A model generated the notes under the pieces. The model searched no databases. It was not told where the DNA came from and saw only the letters and a program-made list of their open reading frames with translations. A program made the position numbers and the translations under genes. This document shows positions 1-12,135 of a stretch of DNA of 64,000 bases, piece after piece (the stretch's first letter is position 1; each line of letters opens with the position of its first letter). Origin of the DNA: Streptomyces qaidamensis (lineage in GTDB: Bacteria > Actinomycetota > Actinomycetes > Streptomycetales > Streptomycetaceae); NCBI RefSeq assembly GCF_001611795.1, contig NZ_CP015098.1, positions 2,790,001 to 2,854,000 on the forward strand. Direction: 5' to 3'.

Positions 1-259
1 GCGCCTCGTACTGCTCGCGCTGCGCCGGCTCCAGCGGCCGCTCGCGCAGCTCGCCGTGGCGCTGCACGCGCTCGGTCAGTTCGCGCTCGGCCGCTTTGGC
101 GTCACCGTCGTGCCGGGCGACGGCCCGGTCGTACTCGGGTCCGAAGCGCCGCTTCAGGCTCGGGCCCTGCCGAGGCCCGCGGGCGCGCAGGGTCATGACG
201 GCCGCGATGATGACGACCGCCGCGATCACGATCAGAGCAATGATCAGGCCAGTGGACAT
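1..259 (-). CDS. Small membrane-anchored protein of unknown function (3' end outside window)
   Basis: The ATG at 259 opens a frame that runs off the left edge, so only the first 86 residues are visible. Residues 2-22 are a strongly hydrophobic stretch of Ile, Val, Ala and Leu that reads as one N-terminal transmembrane segment or uncleaved signal anchor. The rest is charged and looks helical, with the segment RRFGPEYDRAV. I recognise this as a type of short hypothetical protein common in Streptomyces but know no function. It is divergent from the acetyltransferase gene at 421. Confidence 0.7.
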   Translation of the reverse strand, partial: MSTGLIIALIVIAAVVIIAAVMTLRARGPRQGPSLKRRFGPEYDRAVARHDGDAKAAERELTERVQRHGELRERPLEPAQREQYEA

Positions 260-420
260 GAATGCCTTCCGGGTTCTCGGCCCACCCGGCTCTCCTCGCG
301 AGCCGGTTCGCCCGTCGGGTTGCCCCAAACCCCGTGTCCAAACGGCGCCCTGGCGCAACCCGGGCGCGAACGCATGGCCGGGACTATTCGGTTGCGTGGC
401 CGGTGGGGCGCCTGCGCACC

Positions 421-921
421 ATGCGGTTCATGACCTGGACCGTGACTCCGGAACCGTACGACTCCCCCGTCGCCGCCGCTCTGTGGCGGGCGTACTACAC
501 CGAGGTCAGCGACCGCTGGTACCTGCTGCACGAAGGGCGCCGGACCGACCCGGCCGAGCTGGAGCGGGAGATCGCCGCCCAGCCGGGGGCCGACCTGGCC
601 CCGCCGGACGGCCGGCTGCTCGTCGCCCGGTACGGCGGCGAGCCGGCCGGCAGCGCGGGCGTACGGCTGCTGGACGGCAGGACCGCCGAGCTCAAGCGGG
701 TGTTCCTGCGCGAGCCGATGCGCGGCAGGGGCGGCGCCCCGCTCCTGGTCGGGGCGGCCGAGGAGGCCGCCCGTGCGCTCGGCGCCACCCGGATGATCCT
801 CGACACCCGCAGCGATCTCGTCGAGGCCCGCGGCCTCTACGCCCGCCTCGGCTACCGGGAGACCGCACGCCACAACGACGACCCGTACGCGGAGCACTGG
901 TTCAGCAAGGAACTGGCCTGA
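421..921 (+). CDS. GNAT-family N-acetyltransferase
   Basis: This 166-residue protein has the layout of a GCN5-related acetyltransferase, which moves an acetyl group from acetyl-CoA to an amine. The acetyl-CoA-binding region is residues 98-110 (LREPMRGRGGAPL, matching the Q/RxxGxG/A loop), followed by a helix and a C-terminal segment with YARLGYRET, typical of the final GNAT strands. The ATG at 421 gives a normal family length; ATG 430 is an alternative, and upstream in-frame codons lie in non-coding-looking sequence. It converges on the MFS gene with only 2 bases between the stop codons. The substrate cannot be told from sequence. Confidence 0.85.
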   Translation: MRFMTWTVTPEPYDSPVAAALWRAYYTEVSDRWYLLHEGRRTDPAELEREIAAQPGADLAPPDGRLLVARYGGEPAGSAGVRLLDGRTAELKRVFLREPMRGRGGAPLLVGAAEEAARALGATRMILDTRSDLVEARGLYARLGYRETARHNDDPYAEHWFSKELA

Positions 922-923
922 AC

Positions 924-4689
<3,766 letters not shown>

Positions 4690-4716
4690 CCGGCCCGGCC
4701 GCCCTATCGTGACGCC

Positions 4717-5271
4717 GTGACTACCCAGGTGATCGTTGTCAACGGCGGTTCGAGCTCGGGCAAGTCGGGGATCGTCCGGTGCCTGCAAGAGGTCCTGCCG
4801 GGTGCGTGGATGGCCTTCGGCGTCGACTCGTTCGTCGAGGCGCTGCCCGCGAAGCTGCAGGGCTCGGAGGGCGGGATCACGTTCGCGGCGGACGACGGCG
4901 TGAGCGTCGGCGCGCAGTTCCGGGCTCTGGAGGCGGCCTGGACCGAGGGCATCGCCGCCATGGCCCGGGCCGGCGCCGGGATCATCGTCGACGACGTCTT
5001 CCTCGGCGGCGCGGCGTCCCGGCAGCGGTGGGAGAAGACTCTCGCCGGACTCACCGTGCTGTGGGTCGGCGTCCGGTGCGACGCCGAGGTCGCCGCGGGC
5101 CGCGAGATCGCCCGGGGGAACCGGGTCAAGGGCATGGCCGCGTCACAGGCGCTGGTCGTGCACGAGGGTCTGAGCTACGACGTGGAGGTGGACACGACGC
5201 ACACCGAGTCACTGGAGTGCGCGCACGTCATCGCCGCCCACGTGACGGGCGCACCTTCGCGGCCCGAGTGA
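4717..5271 (+). CDS. Chloramphenicol 3-O-phosphotransferase family protein
   Basis: This 184-residue protein closely resembles, from memory, the chloramphenicol phosphotransferase of S. venezuelae, which uses ATP to phosphorylate the C-3 hydroxyl of chloramphenicol. The Walker A loop is GGSSSGKS at residues 10-17, and the Asp proposed as catalytic base in that enzyme is present at residue 37 (FGVDSF). [10 protein letters not shown] (about residues 89-98) and WVGVRCD also match. Length is normal and the start is the GTG at 4717. No chloramphenicol biosynthesis genes are in the window, so it may be a resistance gene or act on another small molecule. The last bases touch a 40-bp tandem repeat. 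Confidence 0.85.
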   Translation: MTTQVIVVNGGSSSGKSGIVRCLQEVLPGAWMAFGVDSFVEALPAKLQGSEGGITFAADDGVSVGAQFRALEAAWTEGIAAMARAGAGIIVDDVFLGGAASRQRWEKTLAGLTVLWVGVRCDAEVAAGREIARGNRVKGMAASQALVVHEGLSYDVEVDTTHTESLECAHVIAAHVTGAPSRPE

Positions 5272-5427
5272 GCCGGACGGCCGGGGTTCAGCCGATGTGC
5301 AGCCACGGTGAGCCGGACGGCCGGGGTTCAGCCGATGTACAGCCCCGGTGAGCCGGACGGCCGGGGTTCAGCCGATGTACAGCCCCGGTGAGCCGGACGG
5401 CCGGGGTTCAGCCGATGTACAGCCGGA
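5268..5427. repeat. Four tandem copies of a 40-bp unit between two convergent genes
   Basis: Units start at 5268, 5308, 5348 and 5388, each opening GTGAGCCGGACGGCCGGGG. The first starts at the stop codon of the phosphotransferase gene and the last ends inside the 3' end of the HAD gene, so each copy also carries the coding end (RLYIG or a variant plus stop) of the minus-strand gene. There are no spacers, so it is not a CRISPR array. Copy number probably varies between strains. Confidence 0.9.
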
Positions 5428-6067
5428 TCGTCCCGTCCGCACCAGCCTCGACCCGCACCTCGGTGAGGTCCTCCACCACGACGTCCGGCTCGTGGGCCGC
5501 GGCCCGGGGCCCGACCCCGACCACCGTCATCCCGGCGGCGCGCCCGGCCGCTATCCCGGCCCCGGAGTCCTCGAAGACCACACAGTCGGCAGGGGCGACG
5601 CCCAGCTCGGCGGCGCCCTTCAGGAAGCCCTCGGGGTCGGGCTTGCTCGCCCCGACGGACTCCGCGGTCACCCGCACCCCGGGCTGCTCCAGACCGGCCG
5701 CGGCCATCCGCGCCGTCGAGAGCGGCACATCGGCCGAGGTCACCAGCGCGTGCGGCAGCCCGCGCAGCGAGGCCAGGAACTCCGGCGCCCCGGGGATCGC
5801 CACGACACCATCGGTGTCGGCCGTCTCCTCGGCGAGCATCCGGGCGTTGTCGGCGTGGTTCTGCTCCATCGGCCGCTCGGGCAGCAGCAGCGCCATGGAG
5901 GCGTAGCCCTGCCGGCCGTGGACGACCTTCATGACCTCGTCCCCGTCGAGCCCGTGACGCTCGGCCCAGCGCCGCCAGACGCGTTCGACCGAGGCGTCCG
6001 AGTTGACGAGGGTGCCGTCCATGTCCAGCAGGAGGGCGCGGGCGGTGAGCACGGCGGTGGCCGTCAT
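5408..6067 (-). CDS. HAD-superfamily phosphatase (sugar-phosphate or glycerol-phosphate type)
   Basis: The 219-residue product begins MTATAVLTARALLLDMDGTL and has all four HAD motifs: the nucleophile and acid/base pair D15 and D17 in DMDGT, the serine of LVTSADV, the lysine of ASKPDPEGF, and the acidic VFEDSGAGI. The cap insertion after motif I fits the subgroup that dephosphorylates sugar phosphates, glycerol-3-phosphate or 2-deoxyglucose-6-phosphate. ATG 6067 gives the canonical length; the frame extends upstream but that part looks non-coding. It converges on the phosphotransferase gene, and its last codons are duplicated in the neighbouring tandem repeat. Confidence 0.85.
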   Translation of the reverse strand: MTATAVLTARALLLDMDGTLVNSDASVERVWRRWAERHGLDGDEVMKVVHGRQGYASMALLLPERPMEQNHADNARMLAEETADTDGVVAIPGAPEFLASLRGLPHALVTSADVPLSTARMAAAGLEQPGVRVTAESVGASKPDPEGFLKGAAELGVAPADCVVFEDSGAGIAAGRAAGMTVVGVGPRAAAHEPDVVVEDLTEVRVEAGADGTIRLYIG

Positions 6068-6272
6068 CGGCAGCTCCAAGGCTCGGGGCGCGTTCAGCGC
6101 GGGAGGGGGCGGACGACGGATCGCGACCGGCACGCCCCGGGAGACAAGGCGGCCCCGCCCGCCGGTCAGGGAAAACGGGCGGGAGCCACTTTGTTTCTCT
6201 ACGGTACAAAACAAGGCGGCCTTCGCGCCAGGGGGCCCACCGGACGTTCATCCACTGTTCGGCTCGCCCGGC

Positions 6273-6854
6273 TCAGCCGGTCACGGCCTCCCACAGGCTC
6301 CACACCCCGAGCGCGAGCATGACCAGCGCCGCGACCTGCGTGATCAGCCGCAGCGGCACCTTCTTCATCAGCGCCTTGCCGCCGACGATGCCGAGCCCGG
6401 CCACGGCCCACAGCGCGAGCACCGCTCCCAGGCCGACGGAGAGCGGGTCGTCGTAGCGGGCGGCCAGGTTGGCGGTCATGATCTGGGTCAGGTCACCGAA
6501 CTCGGCGACCAGGATGAGCATGAACCCGGCGCCCGAGACCTTCCAGAAGGACTGGTTCTCCGGCTTGCGGACCTCCTCCTCGTCCTCGCCCTTGCGCAGC
6601 AGCAGCACCGCGGCCCCGCCCAGGAACAGCACGCCCGTGAGGGCCTGCACGATCTGCTGCGGCAGCAGCGTCAGCACACTGCCGGCGGCGACGGCGAGCG
6701 CGACGTGCAGCGCGAAGGCGGCGGCGACACCGGCGAAGACGTAGGAGGCGCGGTAGCGGGTGCCCAGGACGAGGCCCGCGAGGGCGGTCTTGTCCGGCAG
6801 TTCCGCGAGGAAGACGACGCCGAAGACGACGGCCGTCACGGTCAGGCTGATCAA
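6273..6854 (-). CDS. GDT1/TMEM165 (UPF0016) family divalent-cation transporter
   Basis: A TTG start at 6854 is chosen because GAGGAA lies six bases upstream and it gives the normal 193-residue length. Six hydrophobic helices are visible, in two halves that each carry the family cation motif: AELPDKT (E18, D21) and AEFGDLT (E118, D121), separated by a charged loop (KGEDEEEVRKPENQ). The family moves Mn2+ or Ca2+ in exchange for protons; bacterial members under the yybP-ykoY riboswitch are generally manganese exporters. That riboswitch is present upstream here, which makes Mn2+ efflux the best guess. The variant glycine-to-proline in the first motif (ELPD rather than ExGD) is common in actinobacteria. 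Confidence 0.88.
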   Translation of the reverse strand: MISLTVTAVVFGVVFLAELPDKTALAGLVLGTRYRASYVFAGVAAAFALHVALAVAAGSVLTLLPQQIVQALTGVLFLGGAAVLLLRKGEDEEEVRKPENQSFWKVSGAGFMLILVAEFGDLTQIMTANLAARYDDPLSVGLGAVLALWAVAGLGIVGGKALMKKVPLRLITQVAALVMLALGVWSLWEAVTG

Positions 6855-6937
6855 GGGTTCCTCAATCGGTCGGGGCTGCCCCACCGAGAGTGCTGGATCT
6901 TCGCACACGACACCTCGGCACGGCAGCACACACGGCA

Positions 6938-6957
6938 CCCGCGCCGGGGGGCGCGGG
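6938..6957 (-). terminator. Hairpin of the riboswitch expression platform
   Basis: A perfect 8-bp stem with a 4-base loop (arms CCCGCGCC and GGCGCGGG) sits between the riboswitch aptamer and the transporter start codon. It lacks a U-tract, as usual in Streptomyces. It may act as the switched terminator or as part of an anti-terminator pairing; which one is not decided by the sequence alone. Confidence 0.5.
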
Positions 6958-6968
6958 CGTGCACTGCT

Positions 6969-7075
6969 TTGCCGAAGGTCTCGCTGGCGGGTCCGGGAAA
7001 GGACCGCCTCCGGGCGCCGGCTCAGGCGGGCTGAGCAGTATGTCGACGGTCCGGCGAAGAGCTACTCCCCTTCTG
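6969..7075 (-). promoter_or_regulatory. yybP-ykoY (Mn2+-sensing) riboswitch aptamer
   Basis: Read on the minus strand, the leader of the GDT1-type gene has the conserved blocks of this riboswitch in order: AAGGGGAGTAGC near 7073-7061, GTCGACATACTG near 7047-7034, a GC-rich variable hairpin, and GCGAGACCTTCGGC near 6984-6971. The family senses Mn2+ at the four-way junction formed by these blocks and switches on exporters such as MntP, TerC-like and GDT1-type proteins. The distance to the start codon (about 115 bases) leaves room for an expression platform. Confidence 0.85.
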
Positions 7076-7243
7076 CGCCGTCCACCATACGCGACACCCC
7101 TGACGTGAAAACTTTCCCCGCGAACCTTGTCATGTCATGCACGTGTCACTAACTTCTCACCGGGCGCACACCTGTGCGCAACACGGCACCGCGAGCATTC
7201 CCCTGCTCGCACGCCAACACCCCCCTCTCCCCAGGGAGTTCGC

Positions 7244-7888
7244 ATGCCCAGGTTCTACGCGCGTCGACGGCTCAGTGTGGCCGCGGCCGCCACTGCGCTC
7301 ATATCGTCCGTGGCCCTCTTCAACGCCCCCACGGCCTCCGCCGCCCTCCCCACCCCCGTGAGCGGCGCCACCGCCCGCTCCTACCTCGCCTCGCTCACCG
7401 TGGCGACCGAGGACCGCACCGGCTACAACCGCGACCTCTTCCCGCACTGGATCACCCAGTCCGGCGCCTGCAACACCCGCGAGGTCGTCCTCAAGCGCGA
7501 CGGCTCGAACGTCCAGCAGAACTCCTCCTGCGCCGCCACCAGCGGCAGCTGGTACTCCCCCTACGACGGTGCCACCTGGTCCGCCGCCTCCGACGTCGAC
7601 ATCGACCACCTGATCCCGCTGGCCGAGGCCTGGGACTCCGGCGCCGACTCCTGGACCACCTCCCGCCGCCAGTCGTTCGCCAACGACCTGACCCGCCCCC
7701 AGCTCATCGCGGTCACCGACAACGTCAACCAGGCCAAGGGCGACCAGGACCCGGCCACCTGGATGCCCTCCCGGACGGCGTACCGCTGCACCTACGTCCG
7801 CGCCTGGGTACAGGTGAAGTACTACTACGACCTCTCGGTCGACTCGGCCGAGAAGTCCGCGCTGCAGAACTACCTCGCGAGCTGCTGA
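7244..7888 (+). CDS. Secreted HNH-type nuclease (DUF1524-like)
   Basis: ATG 7244 has AGGGAG six bases upstream. The 214-residue product begins with a classic Sec signal peptide (RRR, hydrophobic core, cleavage after TASA, about residue 33). The catalytic HNH region is VDIDHLIPLAEAWDSG, with the metal/catalytic His at 122, and NVNQAKGDQDPATW near residue 163 supplies the Asn/Lys part. Four cysteines (CNTREV, SSCA, YRCTY, final C) could form disulfides in the exported protein. Close relatives in Streptomyces are annotated as extracellular HNH endonucleases; probable roles are DNA scavenging or competition. Transcribed in the same direction as the phosphatase gene at 7965, 76 bases away. Confidence 0.88.
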   Translation: MPRFYARRRLSVAAAATALISSVALFNAPTASAALPTPVSGATARSYLASLTVATEDRTGYNRDLFPHWITQSGACNTREVVLKRDGSNVQQNSSCAATSGSWYSPYDGATWSAASDVDIDHLIPLAEAWDSGADSWTTSRRQSFANDLTRPQLIAVTDNVNQAKGDQDPATWMPSRTAYRCTYVRAWVQVKYYYDLSVDSAEKSALQNYLASC

Positions 7889-7964
7889 CACGCTGATTCG
7901 CTCCGGGACCTCCCCGCTGACCTCCGTCGCTGCGTACCGTACGGGGCGACGGAAGGGGAACGAC

Positions 7965-9602
7965 ATGAGCGCACTGCGCCTCGGACCGCTGCTGAGGTAC
8001 ACCGACGGCTCGTCCGCGACCGTGTGGGTCGAGACGAGCCGTCCGTGCACCGCCGAGGTGCGCTGCGCCGACGGCGCCGGCGGCACGGCCCACAGCTTCC
8101 AGATCGCGGGCCACCACTACGCGCTGATCCCGGTGACCGGCCTGACGGCGGGCACGACCACGACGTACGAGGTGCTGCTCGACGGCACCCGGGAGTGGCC
8201 GCTGCCCGGCTCCCCCTTCCCGCCCTCGGCGATCCACGCGCCGGGCCCGCAAGGCGACCTCAACGTCGCCTTCGGCTCCTGCCGCTGGGCCTCTCCCCCG
8301 GCGGGCGGGGACGACCCCGTGGGCCCGGACGCCCTGGACGCCCTCGCCACCCGCCTCGCGGCCGACCCCGAGGGCGAGCGGCCGCACGTACTGCTGCTGC
8401 TCGGCGACCAGGTGTACGCCGACGAGACCTCCGACGCCACGCAACGCTGGCTGGCGGGCCGCCGCGACCTGAAGGAGGAGCCGGGCAACGGGGTCGCGGA
8501 CTACGAGGAGTACACCCACCTCTACTACGAGTCCTGGCTCGACCCGCGCATCCGCTGGCTGCTGTCCACCGTGCCCAGCTTCATGATCTTCGACGACCAC
8601 GACGTCATCGACGACTGGAACACCTCCGCCGCCTGGCTCGCCGACATGCGCTCCACCGGCTGGTGGCAGGAGCGGCTGCTGAGCGGCCTGATGTCGTACT
8701 GGGTCCACCAGCACCTCGGAAACCTCTCCCTGGAGGAGCTGGCGGCCGACCCGGTGTACGAGGCGGTCCGCAAGCTTCCCGACGGGACCGATGTGCTGCG
8801 CGACTTCGCCGCCCGGGCCGACGCCGACGCCGCCACGGTCCGCTGGAGCTACCGGCGCGACTTCGGGCGCGTACGCCTGGTGATGGTGGACAGCCGGGCC
8901 GCCCGGGTCCTCTCCGAGAAGGAGCGCGCGATGCTCGACCCGGGCGAGGAGGCCTGGCTGCGCGAGCAGGTGCGGGAGACACCCGAGGCGTACGACCACC
9001 TGCTGATCGGCACCTCGCTGCCCTGGCTGCTGCCGCATCTCGTGCACGACGCCGAGGGCTGGAACGCGGCGCTGTGCGGCGGTGAACGGGGCGCGCGCTG
9101 GGCGCGGTTCGGGGAGAAGGTGCGGCGCGCCGCCGACCTGGAGCACTGGCCGGCGTTCCCCGAGTCCTTCGCGGGGCTGGCGGAGCTGATCGCCGAGGCG
9201 GGCTCGGGCGACCAGGCGCCGGCGACGGTGTGCGTGCTCTCCGGGGACGTGCACCACGCCTACATCGCCGAGCCCTCGTGGCCCGGCCGGAACCCGGACG
9301 CCCGGGTGGTGCAGCTCGTCTGCTCCCCCGTGCACAACTCCGTCCCGCTGTCGATGCGGCTGGCGTTCCGCATCGGCTGGAGCGCGATGGCGCGGCGCCT
9401 GGGCCGCGGGCTCGCCCGGCACGGCCGCCTCCCGAAGCCGCCGGTCAGCTGGCGCAAGACGGGCGGCCCCTGGTTCGGCAACCAGCTCATGACCCTGACC
9501 CTGCGCGGCCGTTCGGCCCGGCTGCGACTGGAGCAGGCCAAGGCCCGCGAGGGCACGGGCCCCCGCCTGACGACGCTCCTGGACTCCGAGCTCGCCCCGT
9601 AA
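7965..9602 (+). CDS. PhoD-like metallophosphatase (alkaline phosphatase D family)
   Basis: This 545-residue protein has an N-terminal beta-sandwich of about 90 residues of the PhoD type, then a metallophosphoesterase core. Metal ligands are visible as DQVYADE, FDDHDVIDDWN and the late GDVHHAYIAE. There is no signal peptide, unlike secreted PhoD, so it probably acts inside the cell on phosphodiesters or phosphomonoesters. AAGGGGAAC lies just before ATG 7965. A hairpin-forming GC-rich segment (about 7925-7955) lies upstream. The substrate is not predictable from sequence. Confidence 0.87.
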   Translation: MSALRLGPLLRYTDGSSATVWVETSRPCTAEVRCADGAGGTAHSFQIAGHHYALIPVTGLTAGTTTTYEVLLDGTREWPLPGSPFPPSAIHAPGPQGDLNVAFGSCRWASPPAGGDDPVGPDALDALATRLAADPEGERPHVLLLLGDQVYADETSDATQRWLAGRRDLKEEPGNGVADYEEYTHLYYESWLDPRIRWLLSTVPSFMIFDDHDVIDDWNTSAAWLADMRSTGWWQERLLSGLMSYWVHQHLGNLSLEELAADPVYEAVRKLPDGTDVLRDFAARADADAATVRWSYRRDFGRVRLVMVDSRAARVLSEKERAMLDPGEEAWLREQVRETPEAYDHLLIGTSLPWLLPHLVHDAEGWNAALCGGERGARWARFGEKVRRAADLEHWPAFPESFAGLAELIAEAGSGDQAPATVCVLSGDVHHAYIAEPSWPGRNPDARVVQLVCSPVHNSVPLSMRLAFRIGWSAMARRLGRGLARHGRLPKPPVSWRKTGGPWFGNQLMTLTLRGRSARLRLEQAKAREGTGPRLTTLLDSELAP

Positions 9603-9796
9603 CACACCGTTACGCCCGCTTGTTGCCGCTGTGCTCCGCGATACCCCGTGATGGCAGTGAGGCATCCCACAGCGACCGTCAATCCTTCCCCACGAGTCTC
9701 GGTTACCGCTCCCGGCGACGGCATGATGAGGCGGACCGTCCGCTTCCTGCCCGGCGGACCGCCGACACGCGCCCCCCACGCCCGGGAGTTCCCCCC

Positions 9797-12052
9797 TTGT
9801 CTGCGTCGCCCGAGGAAACCATCGAGGACACCTTCGAGGAAGCCGAGGAATCCGTACCGGCCGGGGGTCCCGGACCGGCCCCGAGACCCGCGCGTGTCTC
9901 CGTCGCCCTGGTCGGCGCCGGACCGCGCGGCACCAGCGTCCTGGAACGCCTGTGCGCCTCCGCCCCGGAACTGCTTCCGCCGGGTGCCCTGCTGACGGTC
10001 CATGTGATCGACCCGGACCCGCCCGGCGCCGGCCGCGTCTGGCGCACGGCCCAGTCGCCCGAGCTGCTGATGAACACCGTGGCCTGCCAAGTCACCCTGT
10101 TCACCGACGACAGCGTGGACTGCTCGGGCCCGATCCGCCCGGGCCCGAGCCTGCACGAGTGGGCGGACGGCGCACTGGGCCCGGACGAGTACCCGACCCG
10201 GGCCGACTACGGCCGCTACCTGGAGTGGGTGTTCGCCGAGGTCGTACGGCAGGCGCCGCCGGCCGTACGGGTCGAGACGCACCGGGCGCGCGCGGTGCGG
10301 CTCGACGACACACCCGGGGACCGCCAGGCCCTCACCCTCGACGACGGCCGCATCCTGACCGGCCTGTCCGCGGTGGTGCTGGCCCAGGGGCACCTGCCGA
10401 GGACCGCCGGCCCGGACCTGCTGCGGCACGCGTCCCACGCCGCGCGGCACGGCCTGCGCCACGTCCCGCCCGCCAACCCGGCCGATGTCGACCTGTCCTC
10501 GATACCCCCGGGTGAGCCCGTTCTGCTGCGCGGCCTCGGCCTCAACTTCTTCGATCACACGGCCCTGCTGACGACCGGCCGGGGCGGCCGTTTCGTACGG
10601 GACGCCGGGGGTCTGCGCTACCTCCCCTCCGGCCGTGAGCCACGGCTCTTCGCCGGTTCCCGGCGCGGCGTCCCGTACCAGGCTCGCGGCGACAACGCGA
10701 AGGGGCCGTACGGCCGGCACGTTCCGCTCGTCCTCACCCCGGAGGTGATCGCCGGGTTCCGCAAGCGAGCGGACTCCGGGGAGGCGCCCGACTTCCTCGC
10801 GGAGATCTGGCCGTTGGTGGCGAAGGAGGTGGAGACGGTCTACTACGCCACGCTGATCCGGCGGGCCGCGGACGGCGCCGGGCGGGAGCGGGACCTCGCC
10901 GGGCGGGAAAGGGACCTCGCCGAGCAGGACCGGGACCTCGCCAGGCACGAACGGGACCTCGCCAGGCGGGAGCGGGAGCTCGCCGGACGGGACCGGGACC
11001 TCGCCGGGCAGGAAAGGAAGCTCGCCGGACGGGACCGGGACCTCGCCGGGCAGGAAAGGGAGCTCGCCGGACGGGACCGGGACCTGGCCGGGCAGGAAAG
11101 GGAGCTCGCCAGGCGGGAACGGGAGCTCGCCGGGCTGGAGCGGGAGTTCGCCGGGCTGGAGCGGGAGTTCGTCGACCGCTTCCTCGCCGTTCCGCACGGC
11201 GACCCCCGAGAGGCGCCACTGCTGGGGGAGTTCAGGGTGCCGGACGGCGACCGCTGGTGCTGGGAGCGGATCTCCCGCCCGTACGCCGGACGGGACGTCG
11301 CGCACCCCGGCCGGTGGCGCGACTGGCTGCTGGCACATCTGCGCGAGGACGCCGCCCAGGCCGCTCTGGACAATGTGCACGGCCCCCTGAAGGCGGCCCT
11401 GGACGTGCTGCGCGACCTGCGCAACGAGCTCCGGCTGATCGTGGACCACGGCGGCCTCGCCGGCGCCTCCCGCCGGGACCACCTGGACCGCTGGTACACC
11501 CCGCTCAACGCGTTCCTGTCCATCGGCCCGCCGCGGCGCCGCATCGAGGAACTCGTGGCCCTCATGGAGGCGGGCGTGATGGAGGTACTGGGGCCGCGGC
11601 TGCGGGTGACGGAGGAGGACGGGGCCTGGGCCGCGCACTCCCCCGACGTGCCGGGGTCGGCCGTCCGTGTGAGAACCCTCATAGAGGCGCGCCTGCCGGA
11701 ACCGGACCTGCGGCACACCGCCGACGCCCTCCTGGCCGGCCTGCTGCGCAGCGGGCGGTGCCGACCGCACACCGTCGACGGTTATGAGACAGGGGGGTTG
11801 GACGTCACATCCCGCCCCTATCGCCTGATGGATCGTCAAGGAGTTGCACACACGAGACTGTTCGCGTTCGGCGTGCCGACAGAAGGCGTGCACTGGGTGA
11901 CCGCCGCCGGAGCCCGCCCAGGGGTGGATTCGGTCACCCTTTCGGACGCGGATGCGGTGGCGAGAGCCGTTCTACGTGCGACTGGGCCCGAAATCGAGCC
12001 CCAACGGGAGGCAAAGTCGTGGCCAAATGTTGAACTTGCAAGCATCAATTAG
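9797..12052 (+). CDS. FAD/NAD(P)-binding protein with a 14-heptad helical insertion
   Basis: The TTG at 9797 is chosen; GGGAG lies about 8 bases upstream and the family's Rossmann strand follows after a short acidic leader. The 751-residue protein opens with VALVGAGPRGTSVLERL (residues ~35-52), the dinucleotide-binding fold of the FAD-NAD(P)-binding family (PF13454), with NTVACQVTLF and ADYGRYLEW typical of these proteins. At residues 362-459 the fold is interrupted by fourteen exact heptads of the form G-R-E-R-D-L-A. The C-terminal part (PYRLMDRQG, VHWVTAAGARP) returns to the family pattern. Likely a flavin-dependent oxidoreductase or monooxygenase; the substrate is unknown. Confidence 0.8.
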   Translation: MSASPEETIEDTFEEAEESVPAGGPGPAPRPARVSVALVGAGPRGTSVLERLCASAPELLPPGALLTVHVIDPDPPGAGRVWRTAQSPELLMNTVACQVTLFTDDSVDCSGPIRPGPSLHEWADGALGPDEYPTRADYGRYLEWVFAEVVRQAPPAVRVETHRARAVRLDDTPGDRQALTLDDGRILTGLSAVVLAQGHLPRTAGPDLLRHASHAARHGLRHVPPANPADVDLSSIPPGEPVLLRGLGLNFFDHTALLTTGRGGRFVRDAGGLRYLPSGREPRLFAGSRRGVPYQARGDNAKGPYGRHVPLVLTPEVIAGFRKRADSGEAPDFLAEIWPLVAKEVETVYYATLIRRAADGAGRERDLAGRERDLAEQDRDLARHERDLARRERELAGRDRDLAGQERKLAGRDRDLAGQERELAGRDRDLAGQERELARRERELAGLEREFAGLEREFVDRFLAVPHGDPREAPLLGEFRVPDGDRWCWERISRPYAGRDVAHPGRWRDWLLAHLREDAAQAALDNVHGPLKAALDVLRDLRNELRLIVDHGGLAGASRRDHLDRWYTPLNAFLSIGPPRRRIEELVALMEAGVMEVLGPRLRVTEEDGAWAAHSPDVPGSAVRVRTLIEARLPEPDLRHTADALLAGLLRSGRCRPHTVDGYETGGLDVTSRPYRLMDRQGVAHTRLFAFGVPTEGVHWVTAAGARPGVDSVTLSDADAVARAVLRATGPEIEPQREAKSWPNVELASIN
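10880..11173 (+). repeat. Fourteen tandem 21-bp units coding a charged helical rod
   Basis: 294 bases = 14 x 21, from the first GRERDLA to the last GLEREFV, without a single broken unit. Each heptad has Glu/Asp and Arg spaced to form salt bridges and an almost invariant Leu-Ala (Phe-Ala or Phe-Val in the last two). Units 6 to 11 alternate GRDRDLA and GQERxLA, a two-unit (42-bp) higher-order repeat that suggests recent expansion. Confidence 0.95.
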
Positions 12053-12135
12053 GCACACCTAACGTGGGTTACTCCGCAGTATCCGTCCCCGACCGACCTC
12101 CCCAGGGCCGGCCAATCGAAGGAGAGACCCCCCAC

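Noticed and set aside
4717..5271. Chloramphenicol biosynthesis cluster
   Set aside because: Only the phosphotransferase homologue is present; no pathway genes or exporter cluster with it.
5268..5427. CRISPR array
   Set aside because: Units are directly joined without unique spacers and no cas gene is near; it is a simple tandem duplication.
10880..11173. CRISPR or non-coding minisatellite
   Set aside because: The 21-bp units keep the reading frame and code a regular helix in the middle of a conserved protein.
9260..11893. An 877-codon open frame on the minus strand opposite the flavoprotein gene
   Set aside because: Long antisense frames are common in DNA this GC-rich; it has no domain pattern, a long Pro/Gly-rich run that is the antisense of the heptads, and no ribosome site.
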